This document shows positions 35,121 through 43,078 of a stretch of DNA of 64,000 nucleotides, one piece after another. The stretch comes from Kiritimatiellaeota bacterium B1221 (GTDB lineage: Bacteria > Verrucomicrobiota > Kiritimatiellia > SS1-B-03-39 > UBA6053), in NCBI GenBank assembly GCA_029269125.1, contig JARHXX010000002.1, positions 124,001-188,000 on the forward strand, written 5' to 3'. The notes beneath the pieces are model-generated. The model saw only the letters and a program-made list of their open reading frames with translations, was not told where the DNA came from and made no database searches. The translations under genes and the position numbers were made by a program. Positions within the stretch are counted from its first letter, which is position 1, and the number at the start of each line of letters is the position of its first letter.

Positions 35121-35136
35121 AAATCATATATGATTT
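35121..35136. promoter_or_regulatory. Perfect 16-base palindrome upstream of the pnt operon
   Basis: AAATCATATATGATTT is identical on both strands. Read toward pntAA, TTGTTT lies 16 bases before TATATG, so the palindrome would overlap the -10 region of a promoter. That is a classic place for a repressor site. The remaining ~260 bases up to the lipoprotein gene are AT-rich, with no further gene or strong structure seen. Confidence 0.5.
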
Positions 35137-35395
35137 TGTGGTTGAAAAACAAGACCTTCCTTAAAAAAGCTGAATAAATCGAAACGGCAAGTGGAGTGCT
35201 TACAAGTTTGTAGGAGAATGGCGGAAGGTTTGAAATCCTTAGATATTATAGGGCTCTGAACTTCCCAGCGATGTTTTTTTTATTTAAATTATAGGTAATT
35301 TCAGTGGAGGCCCGGTGGAGAGGGCCGGTTCTATTCATGGATGTTTCCTCTCCACCTGTGTGAATAAAATGATTGGATTGCGAAATACGTTTGAA

Positions 35396-35851
35396 ATGAA
35401 GTCAGGCCGAAACGGCTATGTCCCGGCTTTGATGCTTTTGTTTTTATTGTGCAGCAGTTGTAGTGATAGTGGTGGAGGCGAGGATTCCGAATTTGGTGAA
35501 TCGTCGGCGTCAAGTTCAGGCGGGATTCCCCAAGTCAAAGGTGCCTGGACTGGGCACTATGTGGTCTATGGAGGAAGTGGCGCTTTTGACGGGCAACCGG
35601 TAACTGCAAAAATCAAACAGGGAGGGGATGCGGTGGTGATAAACACCAATCTTCCCACGATTGGACGTATGCTTACGGGCACCATCAATTCTCATGGTGA
35701 AATGACGCTTACGGATGCTTATGACGGTGAAGTGTGGACCACGCTTTATGGGTCAGCCACATCGGATTTAATACGCATTGCCGATTTTCTGGTGGCACCA
35801 TCGGTGGAAAATCCGGATCCACCCATTGCGGTGATTGAGCTCCGGAAGTAA
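35396..35851 (+). CDS. Small predicted lipoprotein of unknown function
   Basis: 151 residues from the ATG at 35396. In-frame alternatives are an ATG at 35369 and a GTG at 35315, the latter preceded by GTGGAGG but giving an unusually long positive region before the hydrophobic core. The core YVPALMLLFLLCSSC ends in a cysteine, fitting a lipoprotein signal with a loose lipobox. A Gly/Ser-rich spacer follows, then a compact domain (GAWTGHYVVYGGSGAFDG to the end) with alternating beta-strand-like pattern. No family is recognised. It is divergent from pnt and convergent with the HtrA-like gene. Confidence 0.6.
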   Translation: MKSGRNGYVPALMLLFLLCSSCSDSGGGEDSEFGESSASSSGGIPQVKGAWTGHYVVYGGSGAFDGQPVTAKIKQGGDAVVINTNLPTIGRMLTGTINSHGEMTLTDAYDGEVWTTLYGSATSDLIRIADFLVAPSVENPDPPIAVIELRK

Positions 35852-35889
35852 GTTCCGTTGCAAAGATATGTAGCGTAAGTCTGGACCGT

Positions 35890-37026
35890 CTAGTTTTCGA
35901 TGGGAATAAGTTCCAGTTCACTTTCCGGCATCAGCCGGGTGGTGACAACGCGGACAATTTTCTCTTTACCGCGCAGCAATTCAATGGAGAGTTGATCACC
36001 GGGTTCACTGAGTCGAATCAAGCTGCTGAGTTCGGCACCAGATCGAATGGTGCGGCGGTCCACAGTGAGCAGCAGATCTCCGGGTTCCATTCCTGCATCC
36101 GCAGCAGGGCTGTTGGGAATGATACGACTAAACAACACTCCAAAGCGGGTATCCTGCATCATCACTCCCAGCCAGGGGAGTTCCTCGGGGGAGGTGCCAT
36201 CAATAATCAATTTGGCGGCCCGGAGGGCCTGGTTGGATGGAATGGCGAAGCCGATCCCAATACTTCCCTGACTGGTGGCGCTGCCGGTGCGGATCATGGT
36301 GTTGATGCCAATGAGTTTGCCCTCCACATCAATCAAGGGGCCGCCAGAGTTTCCGGGATTAATGGGGGCGCTGGTTTGGATGAAGTCGACGATGGGCAGG
36401 TTGGCCTCGTTACGTCCTTTCTGGCTAATGAGGCCATTGGTGACGGTACTGCTCAGGCTGAAGGGGGAGCCAATGGCCATGACCATCTCCCCCACGCGTA
36501 TGGCATCTGAATCGCCTGCTTCAATGGCGGGGAAAAGGTGTCCGTCTTCATGCATAATTTTTAAGACGGCAATGTCGAGTTGGGTGTTTCGTCCCACTAC
36601 CTGGGCCTGATAGCTGGTTTCATCCTGCAAAATGACTTCAATACTTTGTCCGCCCTGAAGAACATGGTTGTTGGTGATGACATATCCGCGCGGATCAATA
36701 ATGACGCCGGATCCCTGACCCACGGGCCTTTTGGCTTCGCTCAGCAGGCGTCCATACCAATCGACAATATACCGGGTGGATTCGGTTCGAATCACCACTA
36801 CGGACGGCAATACCTTTTCCACGGTGTCGGCCATGGCGGTGTTTAAAGCTTTGGCGACCTGCAATGGCTCTGCATCGCCAAAGTCGATGACGGTTTGTTG
36901 GACGATTTGCGGAGCGGGGGCCGGGGGGGTCTGGGCGATGACCGGGGATGAAAGAGCGGTCCCTTCACATCCCCAAAATAGTAAGATGGCAAGAGGGAGA
37001 AAAGCTTTATATGATTTTTTGATCAT
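35890..37026 (-). CDS. HtrA/DegP-like trypsin-type protease with one PDZ domain, lipoprotein signal
   Basis: 378 residues. The N-terminus ends LLFWGC with Cys20 as a possible lipid-attachment site, followed by a Pro/Ala linker. The protease domain has the triad H121 (TNNHVL), D151 (LDIAVLK) and S227 (PGNSGGPL). A single C-terminal PDZ domain (about residues 285-370, PWLGVMMQD to LRGKEK) follows. It would degrade or refold misfolded proteins in the periplasm. Last gene of metF-xseB-htrA, overlapping xseB by 4 bases. Such a linkage is unusual. Confidence 0.92.
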   Translation of the reverse strand: MIKKSYKAFLPLAILLFWGCEGTALSSPVIAQTPPAPAPQIVQQTVIDFGDAEPLQVAKALNTAMADTVEKVLPSVVVIRTESTRYIVDWYGRLLSEAKRPVGQGSGVIIDPRGYVITNNHVLQGGQSIEVILQDETSYQAQVVGRNTQLDIAVLKIMHEDGHLFPAIEAGDSDAIRVGEMVMAIGSPFSLSSTVTNGLISQKGRNEANLPIVDFIQTSAPINPGNSGGPLIDVEGKLIGINTMIRTGSATSQGSIGIGFAIPSNQALRAAKLIIDGTSPEELPWLGVMMQDTRFGVLFSRIIPNSPAADAGMEPGDLLLTVDRRTIRSGAELSSLIRLSEPGDQLSIELLRGKEKIVRVVTTRLMPESELELIPIEN

Positions 37027-37262
37027 GATTCGGGTTGTGGTTCAAAAGGTTCAGAAGTAATTTTTCCGTCCTTTTTGACCAGTTTTTCGATTCTTTGTTC
37101 AACTTCATTTAAACGTTTTCCACATTTTTCCACCAAAGAGGTGCCCTCCTCAAAATGGGTGATCATCTGGTCAAGGCTTAGTTCACCGCCTTCCATTTCA
37201 TTGACCAGCTGTTCTAAACGTTTTAATGAATCTTCGAAGGAGGCTGCTTTTTTTTCACTCAT
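37023..37262 (-). CDS. xseB: Exodeoxyribonuclease VII small subunit
   Basis: 79 residues from the ATG at 37262, the family length. The XseB pattern FEDSLKRLEQLVNEMEGGEL then LDQMITHFEEGTSLVEKC is complete and forms the helical pair that binds XseA. No xseA is in the window. It overlaps both neighbours by 4 bases (metF stop and htrA start). Confidence 0.94.
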   Translation of the reverse strand: MSEKKAASFEDSLKRLEQLVNEMEGGELSLDQMITHFEEGTSLVEKCGKRLNEVEQRIEKLVKKDGKITSEPFEPQPES

Positions 37263-38185
37263 GGCTGTACACCTTTGCCCGTCATTTCGATAAAGGTTTG
37301 TGCGAGCTGATAGGCCATGGCAGGCCGGATTTGATTCAGAATGTAAAGATGAATGCCCGGCACACCGTGTTTCAAGAGGTCGATAATTTGCTCCGTGCAC
37401 CATAAAATGCCGCTGTTCATGGCGGCCTCCGCATCCCCGCCTGCCGCGTTTAATTTTTCGGCCAGGGCATTGGGGAGTGTGGACCCGCACATTGTGGTGA
37501 TCCGTTTAATTTGTGCCAGAGAGAGTGCGGGCATAATGCCTGGCAGAATCGGGATGTCTATACCTGCTTTTTCACAGCGCTCAACAAAGCGGTAGTAGTG
37601 GTGGTTCTCCAAGAAAAGTTGGGTGGTAATAAAAGAGGCGCCGGCATCGACTTTGGATTTAAGGTAATCCATATCTGCGGCTTCGCCGCGGGATTCGGGA
37701 TGGCCCTCTGGATAGGCTGCGATTCCCAAACAGAAATCCTGGTGGCGGGCTTTGAGCAGCAGGGCCAAATCTCTGGCGCAGTCCAAACCGCCCTCCGCGG
37801 TTTCAAAGTGTTCCTGTCCTTGAGGAGGATCTCCACGCAAAGTCATAATATTGCGGTATCCCCCGGCGTGAATTTGATCTGCAATATGATTCAATTCTTC
37901 GGAGGAGTTGCCGACGCAGGTCAGATGCGGCATCACAGGTCCATACTGGAAACGGCGGAGGAGGGCTGCAATTTCAAAAGTCAGATTACGGGTGGACCCT
38001 CCGGCGCCATAGGTGACCGTCACGAAATCCGGCGAGGTGGTCAGGAGTCCTTCTATCGCTTCCTGTAAGGCATTCATTCCCTTTTCGGATTTGGGGGGGA
38101 AGAATTCATACGAAAGCAAAGGATGCGTACGATTTTTAAGCAGGTCGGATATGGAGGGGTCTGCGGATGGGGTTTCGTTTTTCAT
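37259..38185 (-). CDS. metF: 5,10-methylenetetrahydrofolate reductase
   Basis: 308 residues, the bacterial FAD-dependent TIM barrel that makes 5-methyl-THF for methionine synthesis. Motifs include LSYEFFPPKSEKGM with the catalytic Glu, FVTVTYGAGGSTR, MPHLTCVGNS, MTLRGDPPQG, KVDAGASFITTQLFL and the later PILPGIMPALSLAQIKR. No SAM riboswitch is seen in its short leader. It heads the operon with xseB and htrA. Confidence 0.96.
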   Translation of the reverse strand: MKNETPSADPSISDLLKNRTHPLLSYEFFPPKSEKGMNALQEAIEGLLTTSPDFVTVTYGAGGSTRNLTFEIAALLRRFQYGPVMPHLTCVGNSSEELNHIADQIHAGGYRNIMTLRGDPPQGQEHFETAEGGLDCARDLALLLKARHQDFCLGIAAYPEGHPESRGEAADMDYLKSKVDAGASFITTQLFLENHHYYRFVERCEKAGIDIPILPGIMPALSLAQIKRITTMCGSTLPNALAEKLNAAGGDAEAAMNSGILWCTEQIIDLLKHGVPGIHLYILNQIRPAMAYQLAQTFIEMTGKGVQP

Positions 38186-38221
38186 GAGAGCTTCTTCTAT
38201 GGATGTTAAATCCGAAAAGGC

Positions 38222-38251
38222 AAAGAAAAACCCCGGTGTTGTGCACCGGGG
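38222..38251 (-). terminator. Rho-independent terminator of the HU gene
   Basis: Read on the minus strand, CCCCGGTG and CACCGGGG pair around CACAA and are followed by TTTTTCTTT. It lies 43 bases after the HU stop and just before metF, separating the two units. Confidence 0.85.
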
Positions 38252-38259
38252 TCAGGTCG

Positions 38260-38285
38260 AAATGGATTACGAACGTAATCCATTT
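38260..38285. repeat. 12-base perfect inverted repeat in the HU 3' region
   Basis: AAATGGATTACG and CGTAATCCATTT are separated by two A. This long, moderately GC stem lies between the HU stop and its terminator. It has no T-run on the HU strand. It may stabilise the HU mRNA 3' end or be a protein site. Confidence 0.55.
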
Positions 38286-38293
38286 ACCTTTTT

Positions 38294-38575
38294 TTAACCA
38301 ATTGCGTCTTTGGCAGCTTTGGCAATCCGGAATTTCAGCACTTTTTTGGCTGGGATGCGGATCTTTTCGCCGGTCGCAGGGTTGCGTCCGTCACGAGCCT
38401 TACGGTTTACGACAACGAGTTTGCCGAGTCCGGGAATGGTGAAACCAACTTTAGCTTCTTTGTACGCCATCTGTACCATGCTGTCGATCACAGCGATCAC
38501 ATCTTTTTTGGTCAAGCCGGTTTCTTCTGCAAGTGCGGCGATGGTCTGAGTTTTAGTCTTGGGCTTAGCTGCCAT
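38294..38575 (-). CDS. HU-family DNA-binding protein
   Basis: 93 residues from the ATG at 38575, preceded by AAGGAGAAG, one of the best Shine-Dalgarno sites in the window. It has the HU/IHF pattern: helical dimer part (TIAALAEETGLTKKDVIAVI), then GFTIPGLGKLVVVNRKARDG, the DNA-wrapping arm RNPATGEKIRIPAKKVLKF, and a final helix. A basic extension (AAKPKTKTQ) precedes the core. It organises the nucleoid as a homodimer. An ATAGGCCTAT palindrome (38641-38650) lies upstream in the leader/promoter region. Confidence 0.94.
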   Translation of the reverse strand: MAAKPKTKTQTIAALAEETGLTKKDVIAVIDSMVQMAYKEAKVGFTIPGLGKLVVVNRKARDGRNPATGEKIRIPAKKVLKFRIAKAAKDAIG

Positions 38576-38700
38576 GTGTTGTCTTCTCCTTAATTGTTTA
38601 TATTGCGTATCAGGAATCGAAATAGTTCCGGTTGGTCCCGATAGGCCTATAATTGTTGAGGATTTTGACATTGGCAACTTAAAAAGTGCCCGTTTTTTAA

Positions 38701-40353
38701 TTATTTCGGCTTTAAATCCACTAAATCGCCCGTTTTCACATAAATAATCTCTGATTTCAGGCTGCCCAAGTCGCGTTTTTGGAAGGCCTCCAACCAGTCT
38801 TCTCCTGTGGCATCCGGCCGGGTAAATTTAATCCAGTTTCTTCGACTGAAGAAAACCGGATACTGTCCAACTACTTCGTAGGGAATTTGGGCACTGTTCA
38901 AGGCGTGATGCAGGGTATCTACACGTTTGGGATCATAAAATTGATCCAGGGTGGTGAAAATATACCCGTGGTATCCCTTTTGCACCAGGCGTTCTTCGAA
39001 CGGGAAGTCCACACTTCTTTGCAGTCTCATGGAGAGCATGGCGGGCTGTGAGTATTTACTGTAAATTCCCACGGGGGCATTTTGAAGATCTGTCCAGGGA
39101 AGTTCTTCCGGTATGCGGTTTACGCCGAATTTCGGATAGACAATTCCCAAGGTGAACATAAAGACCCAGGCCGCCGCTGCAATCGGCTTGAAGCTTTGTT
39201 CTTTTTGACATCCTTTCCACAGCATCCACAGCACCAGGCCCAATGTGAAGAAGGAGGACCAGAAGGTGAGACGGAACCAAAGTCCGAACAGTGCAATGAT
39301 GATCGCAACCAGCGCCAGCAAATAAGTGGAGATCATCATTAGCATGCGGCGGGGGAGGGGGCGGAGTTCACCCAGTGTCCACACCACCAACACGGATACG
39401 CAGGGAAGTATGGGGATCATGTAGCGCTCAAAAGAGCGCATAAAGAAGAAGGGCAGAATGGAGGCCATCAACCATCCGCTGAGCCAGAGGGCTTTGGTAT
39501 TGCGTTTACCTGATTCATCTTTTTTAAAGGAAAGGAAGAGTCCGGTCAGCATAATGAAACTCCAGGGAAAGGCGAGGAGCAGCGCACTTCCTAAAGCATT
39601 AAACGGGGATTTCAAGCTGACTTGGCTGAGCCGGTTGCCCACGATTTGATTTTCAAGTTCTGCAATGAAATCCGCATGTAAGATGCGCATGGAAAGAGGC
39701 CAGGGGATGGCCAACAACAAAAAGGCCCCCAGAAAAAGACTGCCGGGCAAGCATAACGTTTTGAGGGCAGGGCGGGGGCGGATTGCATAAGCGCCCATCA
39801 GCAGGGGGGGGAGAACAAATAACAAAGATTGAGGACCTTTCGAGAGGGTGGCCGCAGCCAATGCGACGCCGGAGGCAAGGTAGTAGGCGCGTTTTTTATC
39901 CTGCCATGCGGCATAGGCCAGGTATACGGAGAGCAGGCTGAAAAAACCGAGAGGCATATCCAACATGGCGCGTCTTCCTTCTACCGCGACCCCGGCGGTT
40001 GCCAGCAGGGTGATGCCGGCCCAAAAACCGGGCTTATGGAAAAGGCGCTGATACAGTTTTGCGGTGAGGACAGCCATGCCGGCGCCGCTGAGAACTCCCA
40101 CCAGTCGAGCCACCCACAGTTCGATTCCGAAGGTTTGATACAGCACCACCATGAACCAGTAAATCAGCGGGGGCTTTTGCAGGCGAACTTCCTCGTTGAG
40201 GCGCAGGGTCCAGTAACTCCGGTCCTCCATCATTTCCATGGGCGTGCGCATGGTTACCCAGAATTCGTCTTTTCCGGTGATACCTGTTTCCTCCCAGGTA
40301 CCGATAAACAGAATCAGAAATCCGAAAACAAAGATCAGCCTGCTGAGTTTCAT
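38701..40353 (-). CDS. GT39/ArnT-like membrane glycosyltransferase
   Basis: 550 residues from the ATG at 40353, overlapping the M48 protease stop as ATGA. An N-terminal helix is followed by a first periplasmic loop with the acidic motif TGKDEFW and, later, LNEEVRLQKPPLIYWF; the DE and QKPPL patterns match the ArnT/PMT superfamily. About ten more hydrophobic segments follow, then a ~130-residue soluble C-terminal domain. These enzymes move a sugar from a polyprenyl phosphate to lipid A, protein or other acceptors on the periplasmic face. The acceptor here is unknown. Confidence 0.85.
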   Translation of the reverse strand: MKLSRLIFVFGFLILFIGTWEETGITGKDEFWVTMRTPMEMMEDRSYWTLRLNEEVRLQKPPLIYWFMVVLYQTFGIELWVARLVGVLSGAGMAVLTAKLYQRLFHKPGFWAGITLLATAGVAVEGRRAMLDMPLGFFSLLSVYLAYAAWQDKKRAYYLASGVALAAATLSKGPQSLLFVLPPLLMGAYAIRPRPALKTLCLPGSLFLGAFLLLAIPWPLSMRILHADFIAELENQIVGNRLSQVSLKSPFNALGSALLLAFPWSFIMLTGLFLSFKKDESGKRNTKALWLSGWLMASILPFFFMRSFERYMIPILPCVSVLVVWTLGELRPLPRRMLMMISTYLLALVAIIIALFGLWFRLTFWSSFFTLGLVLWMLWKGCQKEQSFKPIAAAAWVFMFTLGIVYPKFGVNRIPEELPWTDLQNAPVGIYSKYSQPAMLSMRLQRSVDFPFEERLVQKGYHGYIFTTLDQFYDPKRVDTLHHALNSAQIPYEVVGQYPVFFSRRNWIKFTRPDATGEDWLEAFQKRDLGSLKSEIIYVKTGDLVDLKPK

Positions 40354-41600
40354 ACAGGATCCACTTTCCGCATGGCGTGGATGCGCTGGAGTACGGGCGG
40401 ATGACTGTATTCCAGAAAAACCAACCATGCATGCGGGGTTAAATTGGAGAGGTTGTCTACGGATAACTTTTTCAGTCCGCTTATCAACGCCTCTGACCCC
40501 CGGGTGGTTTTTACGGCATAGGCGTCGGCTTCGTATTCAAATTTACGGCTGAGAATTGAAGTCAATATTCCCAGCACCGCAGATATAGGCGTGTAAAGGA
40601 AGCTGAAGAAAATGAGTCCGGCGTAGAGGGGCAGCGGGGATTCGCCGGATAAACCGAAAGCCCGGTACAAATCGGGTTCACGAATGAAAAATGACAACAT
40701 CCAGAACAGAAATCCGGTACTGAGGATGCCAATTGCGAGTTGTTTGTGGATGTGTTTGCATTTGGCATGCCCCACTTCATGTGCGAGTATAGCAACCAGC
40801 TCTTCTTCGCTGTGGTTGTCGATGAGGGTGTCGTACAAAGCGATGCGGCGGTTTTTTCCGAAGCCGGTAAAGTAGGCGTTTGCCCGGGTGCTCCGTTTGG
40901 ATCCGTCGATTTTGAATAAACCGGAAAGTTGGAAGCCCTGGGCTTGTGCATAGTCTTCAAGGGCGCTGCGCAGGCTGCCTTCTTCGAGGGGTTCAAATTT
41001 ATTAAACAGCGGCAGGATAAATACCGGCGCGATATAGAGGAGGACAAGCTGTAACAGGGTGACCACCAGCCAGGAGATCCACCAGGCGTTACGTCCGGCG
41101 GCATCAAAAAAGAAAATTAAGGCTGCGAAAAGAGGGGCGCCAATGAGGACGCCCAGCAGCAGTCCTTTGATTTGATCCATGACAAAAGTTTTCGCGGTGG
41201 TTTTGTTGAATCCATATTTTTCTTCGATCACAAAGGTGTCGTAGAGCTGAAAAGGCAGACCCCAAATCGTATTCACCAGCATGAGTAAACCGGCAAAAAT
41301 GAGTCCCTGCCAAATAAGTGCGGAGGTGATACCGGCCGCTGTCTTGTAGAGCAGATTGAATCCACCCAAAAGAATAAACGAAATCAGCACACCGGTTTTT
41401 AAAAGGTGGGTGAAAATGTCCACCCGGGTGTTTTCCCGCAGGTAGGTTTGACTCTTTGCGTATTTCTCCGGATCATAGACCCCTTTGAATTCATCCGGAA
41501 TTTCGGGTTGGAGTGCGGATAAATTGAGGGCGTGGATCCAAATGTGGAAAAGGCTGAAACCGATGAGCAGAGCGAGAATGGTGATGAGGTAAGGATTCAT
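40350..41600 (-). CDS. M48 family membrane metalloprotease (Ste24/CAAX protease 1 type)
   Basis: 416 residues from the ATG at 41600. The zinc motif HEVGH is at residues 274-278 and the third ligand Glu lies in EYEADAYA. Before it stand YGFNKTTAKTFVMDQIKG, a Ste24 hallmark, and KRSTRANAYFTGFGKNRRI. Seven or so hydrophobic helices surround it. Bacterial Ste24 homologs take part in membrane protein quality control. It heads the two-gene unit with the GT39 transferase. Confidence 0.92.
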   Translation of the reverse strand: MNPYLITILALLIGFSLFHIWIHALNLSALQPEIPDEFKGVYDPEKYAKSQTYLRENTRVDIFTHLLKTGVLISFILLGGFNLLYKTAAGITSALIWQGLIFAGLLMLVNTIWGLPFQLYDTFVIEEKYGFNKTTAKTFVMDQIKGLLLGVLIGAPLFAALIFFFDAAGRNAWWISWLVVTLLQLVLLYIAPVFILPLFNKFEPLEEGSLRSALEDYAQAQGFQLSGLFKIDGSKRSTRANAYFTGFGKNRRIALYDTLIDNHSEEELVAILAHEVGHAKCKHIHKQLAIGILSTGFLFWMLSFFIREPDLYRAFGLSGESPLPLYAGLIFFSFLYTPISAVLGILTSILSRKFEYEADAYAVKTTRGSEALISGLKKLSVDNLSNLTPHAWLVFLEYSHPPVLQRIHAMRKVDPV

Positions 41601-41692
41601 ATAAGCTCTCTTAGTTCGGATCTTTGATCGTCGCAAGGGATTTTGTTTTTAGAGTTTGCCCATATTGTTAGGTGGCAAAGTGGTATATCCGG

Positions 41693-41721
41693 TTGACAGG
41701 CTGGGTTCCTGTTTCTATTAT
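41693..41721 (+). promoter_or_regulatory. Sigma70-type promoter giving a nearly leaderless mRNA
   Basis: TTGACA (41693-41698) and TATTAT (41716-41721) are separated by exactly 17 bases. Transcription would start about 41727-41729, only 4-6 bases before the ATG at 41733. There is no Shine-Dalgarno sequence, so translation would be leaderless or close to it. Confidence 0.75.
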
Positions 41722-41732
41722 GTTGCCCAATT

Positions 41733-42371
41733 ATGAATAATTCTCAGAACATACGTGTTGGTCTATTATCTACAGAATCCGAAATGGCAAAATGGTTTTG
41801 TGAAGATGTGGGTTGTGAAACCACTGAAAACGGTCAGGTGTGCAACTTTTCCAATCGGCAAATTTTGTTCAAAAGTTATAGTCCCGAAACGGGGGATGCA
41901 AATAAACGGCCTTTTGATGTTTTGGTGGGGCTTGTCCGTTTTGTGGATGTGTTAACGCTCCAAAAGTTGGATCAGCTTCTCCGGGCGAGCGGTGCGGGTA
42001 AATTCACGCCGTCGCTGATTTTGATTTATCGAAACGAGAATGAATCAGATTTCAAAATGAGTTGTCCGTATTGCGGACAGAAATTATGGGTTCGGGATGC
42101 CGATCAGGATAAACGGGGTCGTTGTCCGCACTGCAGCAAAGGATTTACTTTGCCGGATCAGGAAGAGCACATAAGCACCACTCTTCGATTGTCTTCGGAT
42201 GTTCAGGTTCGCAAAATAGTCCGTCAGGATCCCGGATCTTTGGCGGGGCCTCTGCGGGATGTTCTCCAATTGGCTTCCGTTGAGAACTCACTGCAAAATC
42301 TTGAAATGGATTCGCAGTCAGTGATCAATGACACCATGAGAGTCAATATTGTGGACGAAACTGCGGAGTAG
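41733..42371 (+). CDS. Zinc-ribbon protein of unknown function
   Basis: 212 residues. The first ~105 residues alternate hydrophobic strands and helices (IRVGLLSTESEM, DVLVGLVRFVDVL, TPSLILIY), giving a Rossmann-like or receiver-like outline without the acidic pocket of true receivers. A two-CxxC zinc ribbon follows (CPYCG and CPHC, ~18 residues apart). A helical C-terminal part without recognised motif completes it. No signal peptide or membrane helix, so cytosolic. The ribbon resembles the zinc ribbons on the two kinases at 44117 and 46587, which suggests a shared adaptor type. It has its own consensus promoter. Confidence 0.7.
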   Translation: MNNSQNIRVGLLSTESEMAKWFCEDVGCETTENGQVCNFSNRQILFKSYSPETGDANKRPFDVLVGLVRFVDVLTLQKLDQLLRASGAGKFTPSLILIYRNENESDFKMSCPYCGQKLWVRDADQDKRGRCPHCSKGFTLPDQEEHISTTLRLSSDVQVRKIVRQDPGSLAGPLRDVLQLASVENSLQNLEMDSQSVINDTMRVNIVDETAE

Positions 42372-42379
42372 CTGCCGGC

Positions 42380-43078
42380 TTATTTCCCGGAAAGTTTCTT
42401 TTGTGTCCAGTTGGGGACTTCCAGATTCAGGTCTTTCAATAAAGATTTTAAATCCTGCCAAACGGCTTTTTTACCAGCGGGGTTGTCAGGGAGGATTGAG
42501 GGAGGAAAGGTAGGGATTAATTTTCCGTACGGGGTGTTTTGCCACATGCCGCGGACAATTTTCAGATCCATTCCCGCCGGGCTTATTTTTTGGAGAGCAT
42601 GGTTTCCCATCGCCAGAATGCGGACGCCGGCACCTTTTACATCATCGGGGTGTGTGAGGGGGAGAGGATTGCTCAGGAACTCATATCCGGCCGCATGTAA
42701 AATTTGCTTTAATAACAGTCCTTCCGCCTCTTCGATTTCGTTTGCGCCTGTGACGAGGATCACGCTGCTGTCAGCGGCTTTGCCGCTGTCGCCACATTCG
42801 GCCAGCCGAATCAGGGTGCACCATACCAGTTTCTCTTCCACAGGAGCCGCGACCGGCTCGGGTTTGGGAGGGGGCGGCAGCAATGTGGGTTTTACGGGTT
42901 CTTCTCTGGGGGGGACGGCTGCAGGTTGCTGACGGGGGCGTGCTGGGGGGGCTTCCGGTTTGGAGGCGGGGAAGGGGTGCTCCAAAACAATTTCCCGCAG
43001 TCCCTGTTCTTCAATGCCTTTTAAATAAGATTCCAAGGAGTCAATGAGGGGATGGGAAGAGGTGTCGGGCGCATTCAT
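42380..43078 (-). CDS. UDG family 4/5-like protein lacking catalytic motifs
   Basis: 232 residues. Residues ~40-80 are a Pro/Ala/Glu-rich linker. The C-terminal ~150 residues follow the uracil-DNA glycosylase fold pattern: SVILVTGANEIEEAEGLLL where active enzymes have VGExPGxxED, and LKIVRGMWQ, then TFPPSILPDNP with KKAVWQDLKSLL where active enzymes have HPS followed by NP and WxDL. The catalytic acid/Asn motif and the His of motif B (H to P) are lost, and the four iron-sulfur cysteines are absent. It is probably a non-enzymatic DNA-binding or structural relative. Such truncated proteins may be common in this lineage. It overlaps the RluD-like gene by 4 bases. Confidence 0.55.
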   Translation of the reverse strand: MNAPDTSSHPLIDSLESYLKGIEEQGLREIVLEHPFPASKPEAPPARPRQQPAAVPPREEPVKPTLLPPPPKPEPVAAPVEEKLVWCTLIRLAECGDSGKAADSSVILVTGANEIEEAEGLLLKQILHAAGYEFLSNPLPLTHPDDVKGAGVRILAMGNHALQKISPAGMDLKIVRGMWQNTPYGKLIPTFPPSILPDNPAGKKAVWQDLKSLLKDLNLEVPNWTQKKLSGK

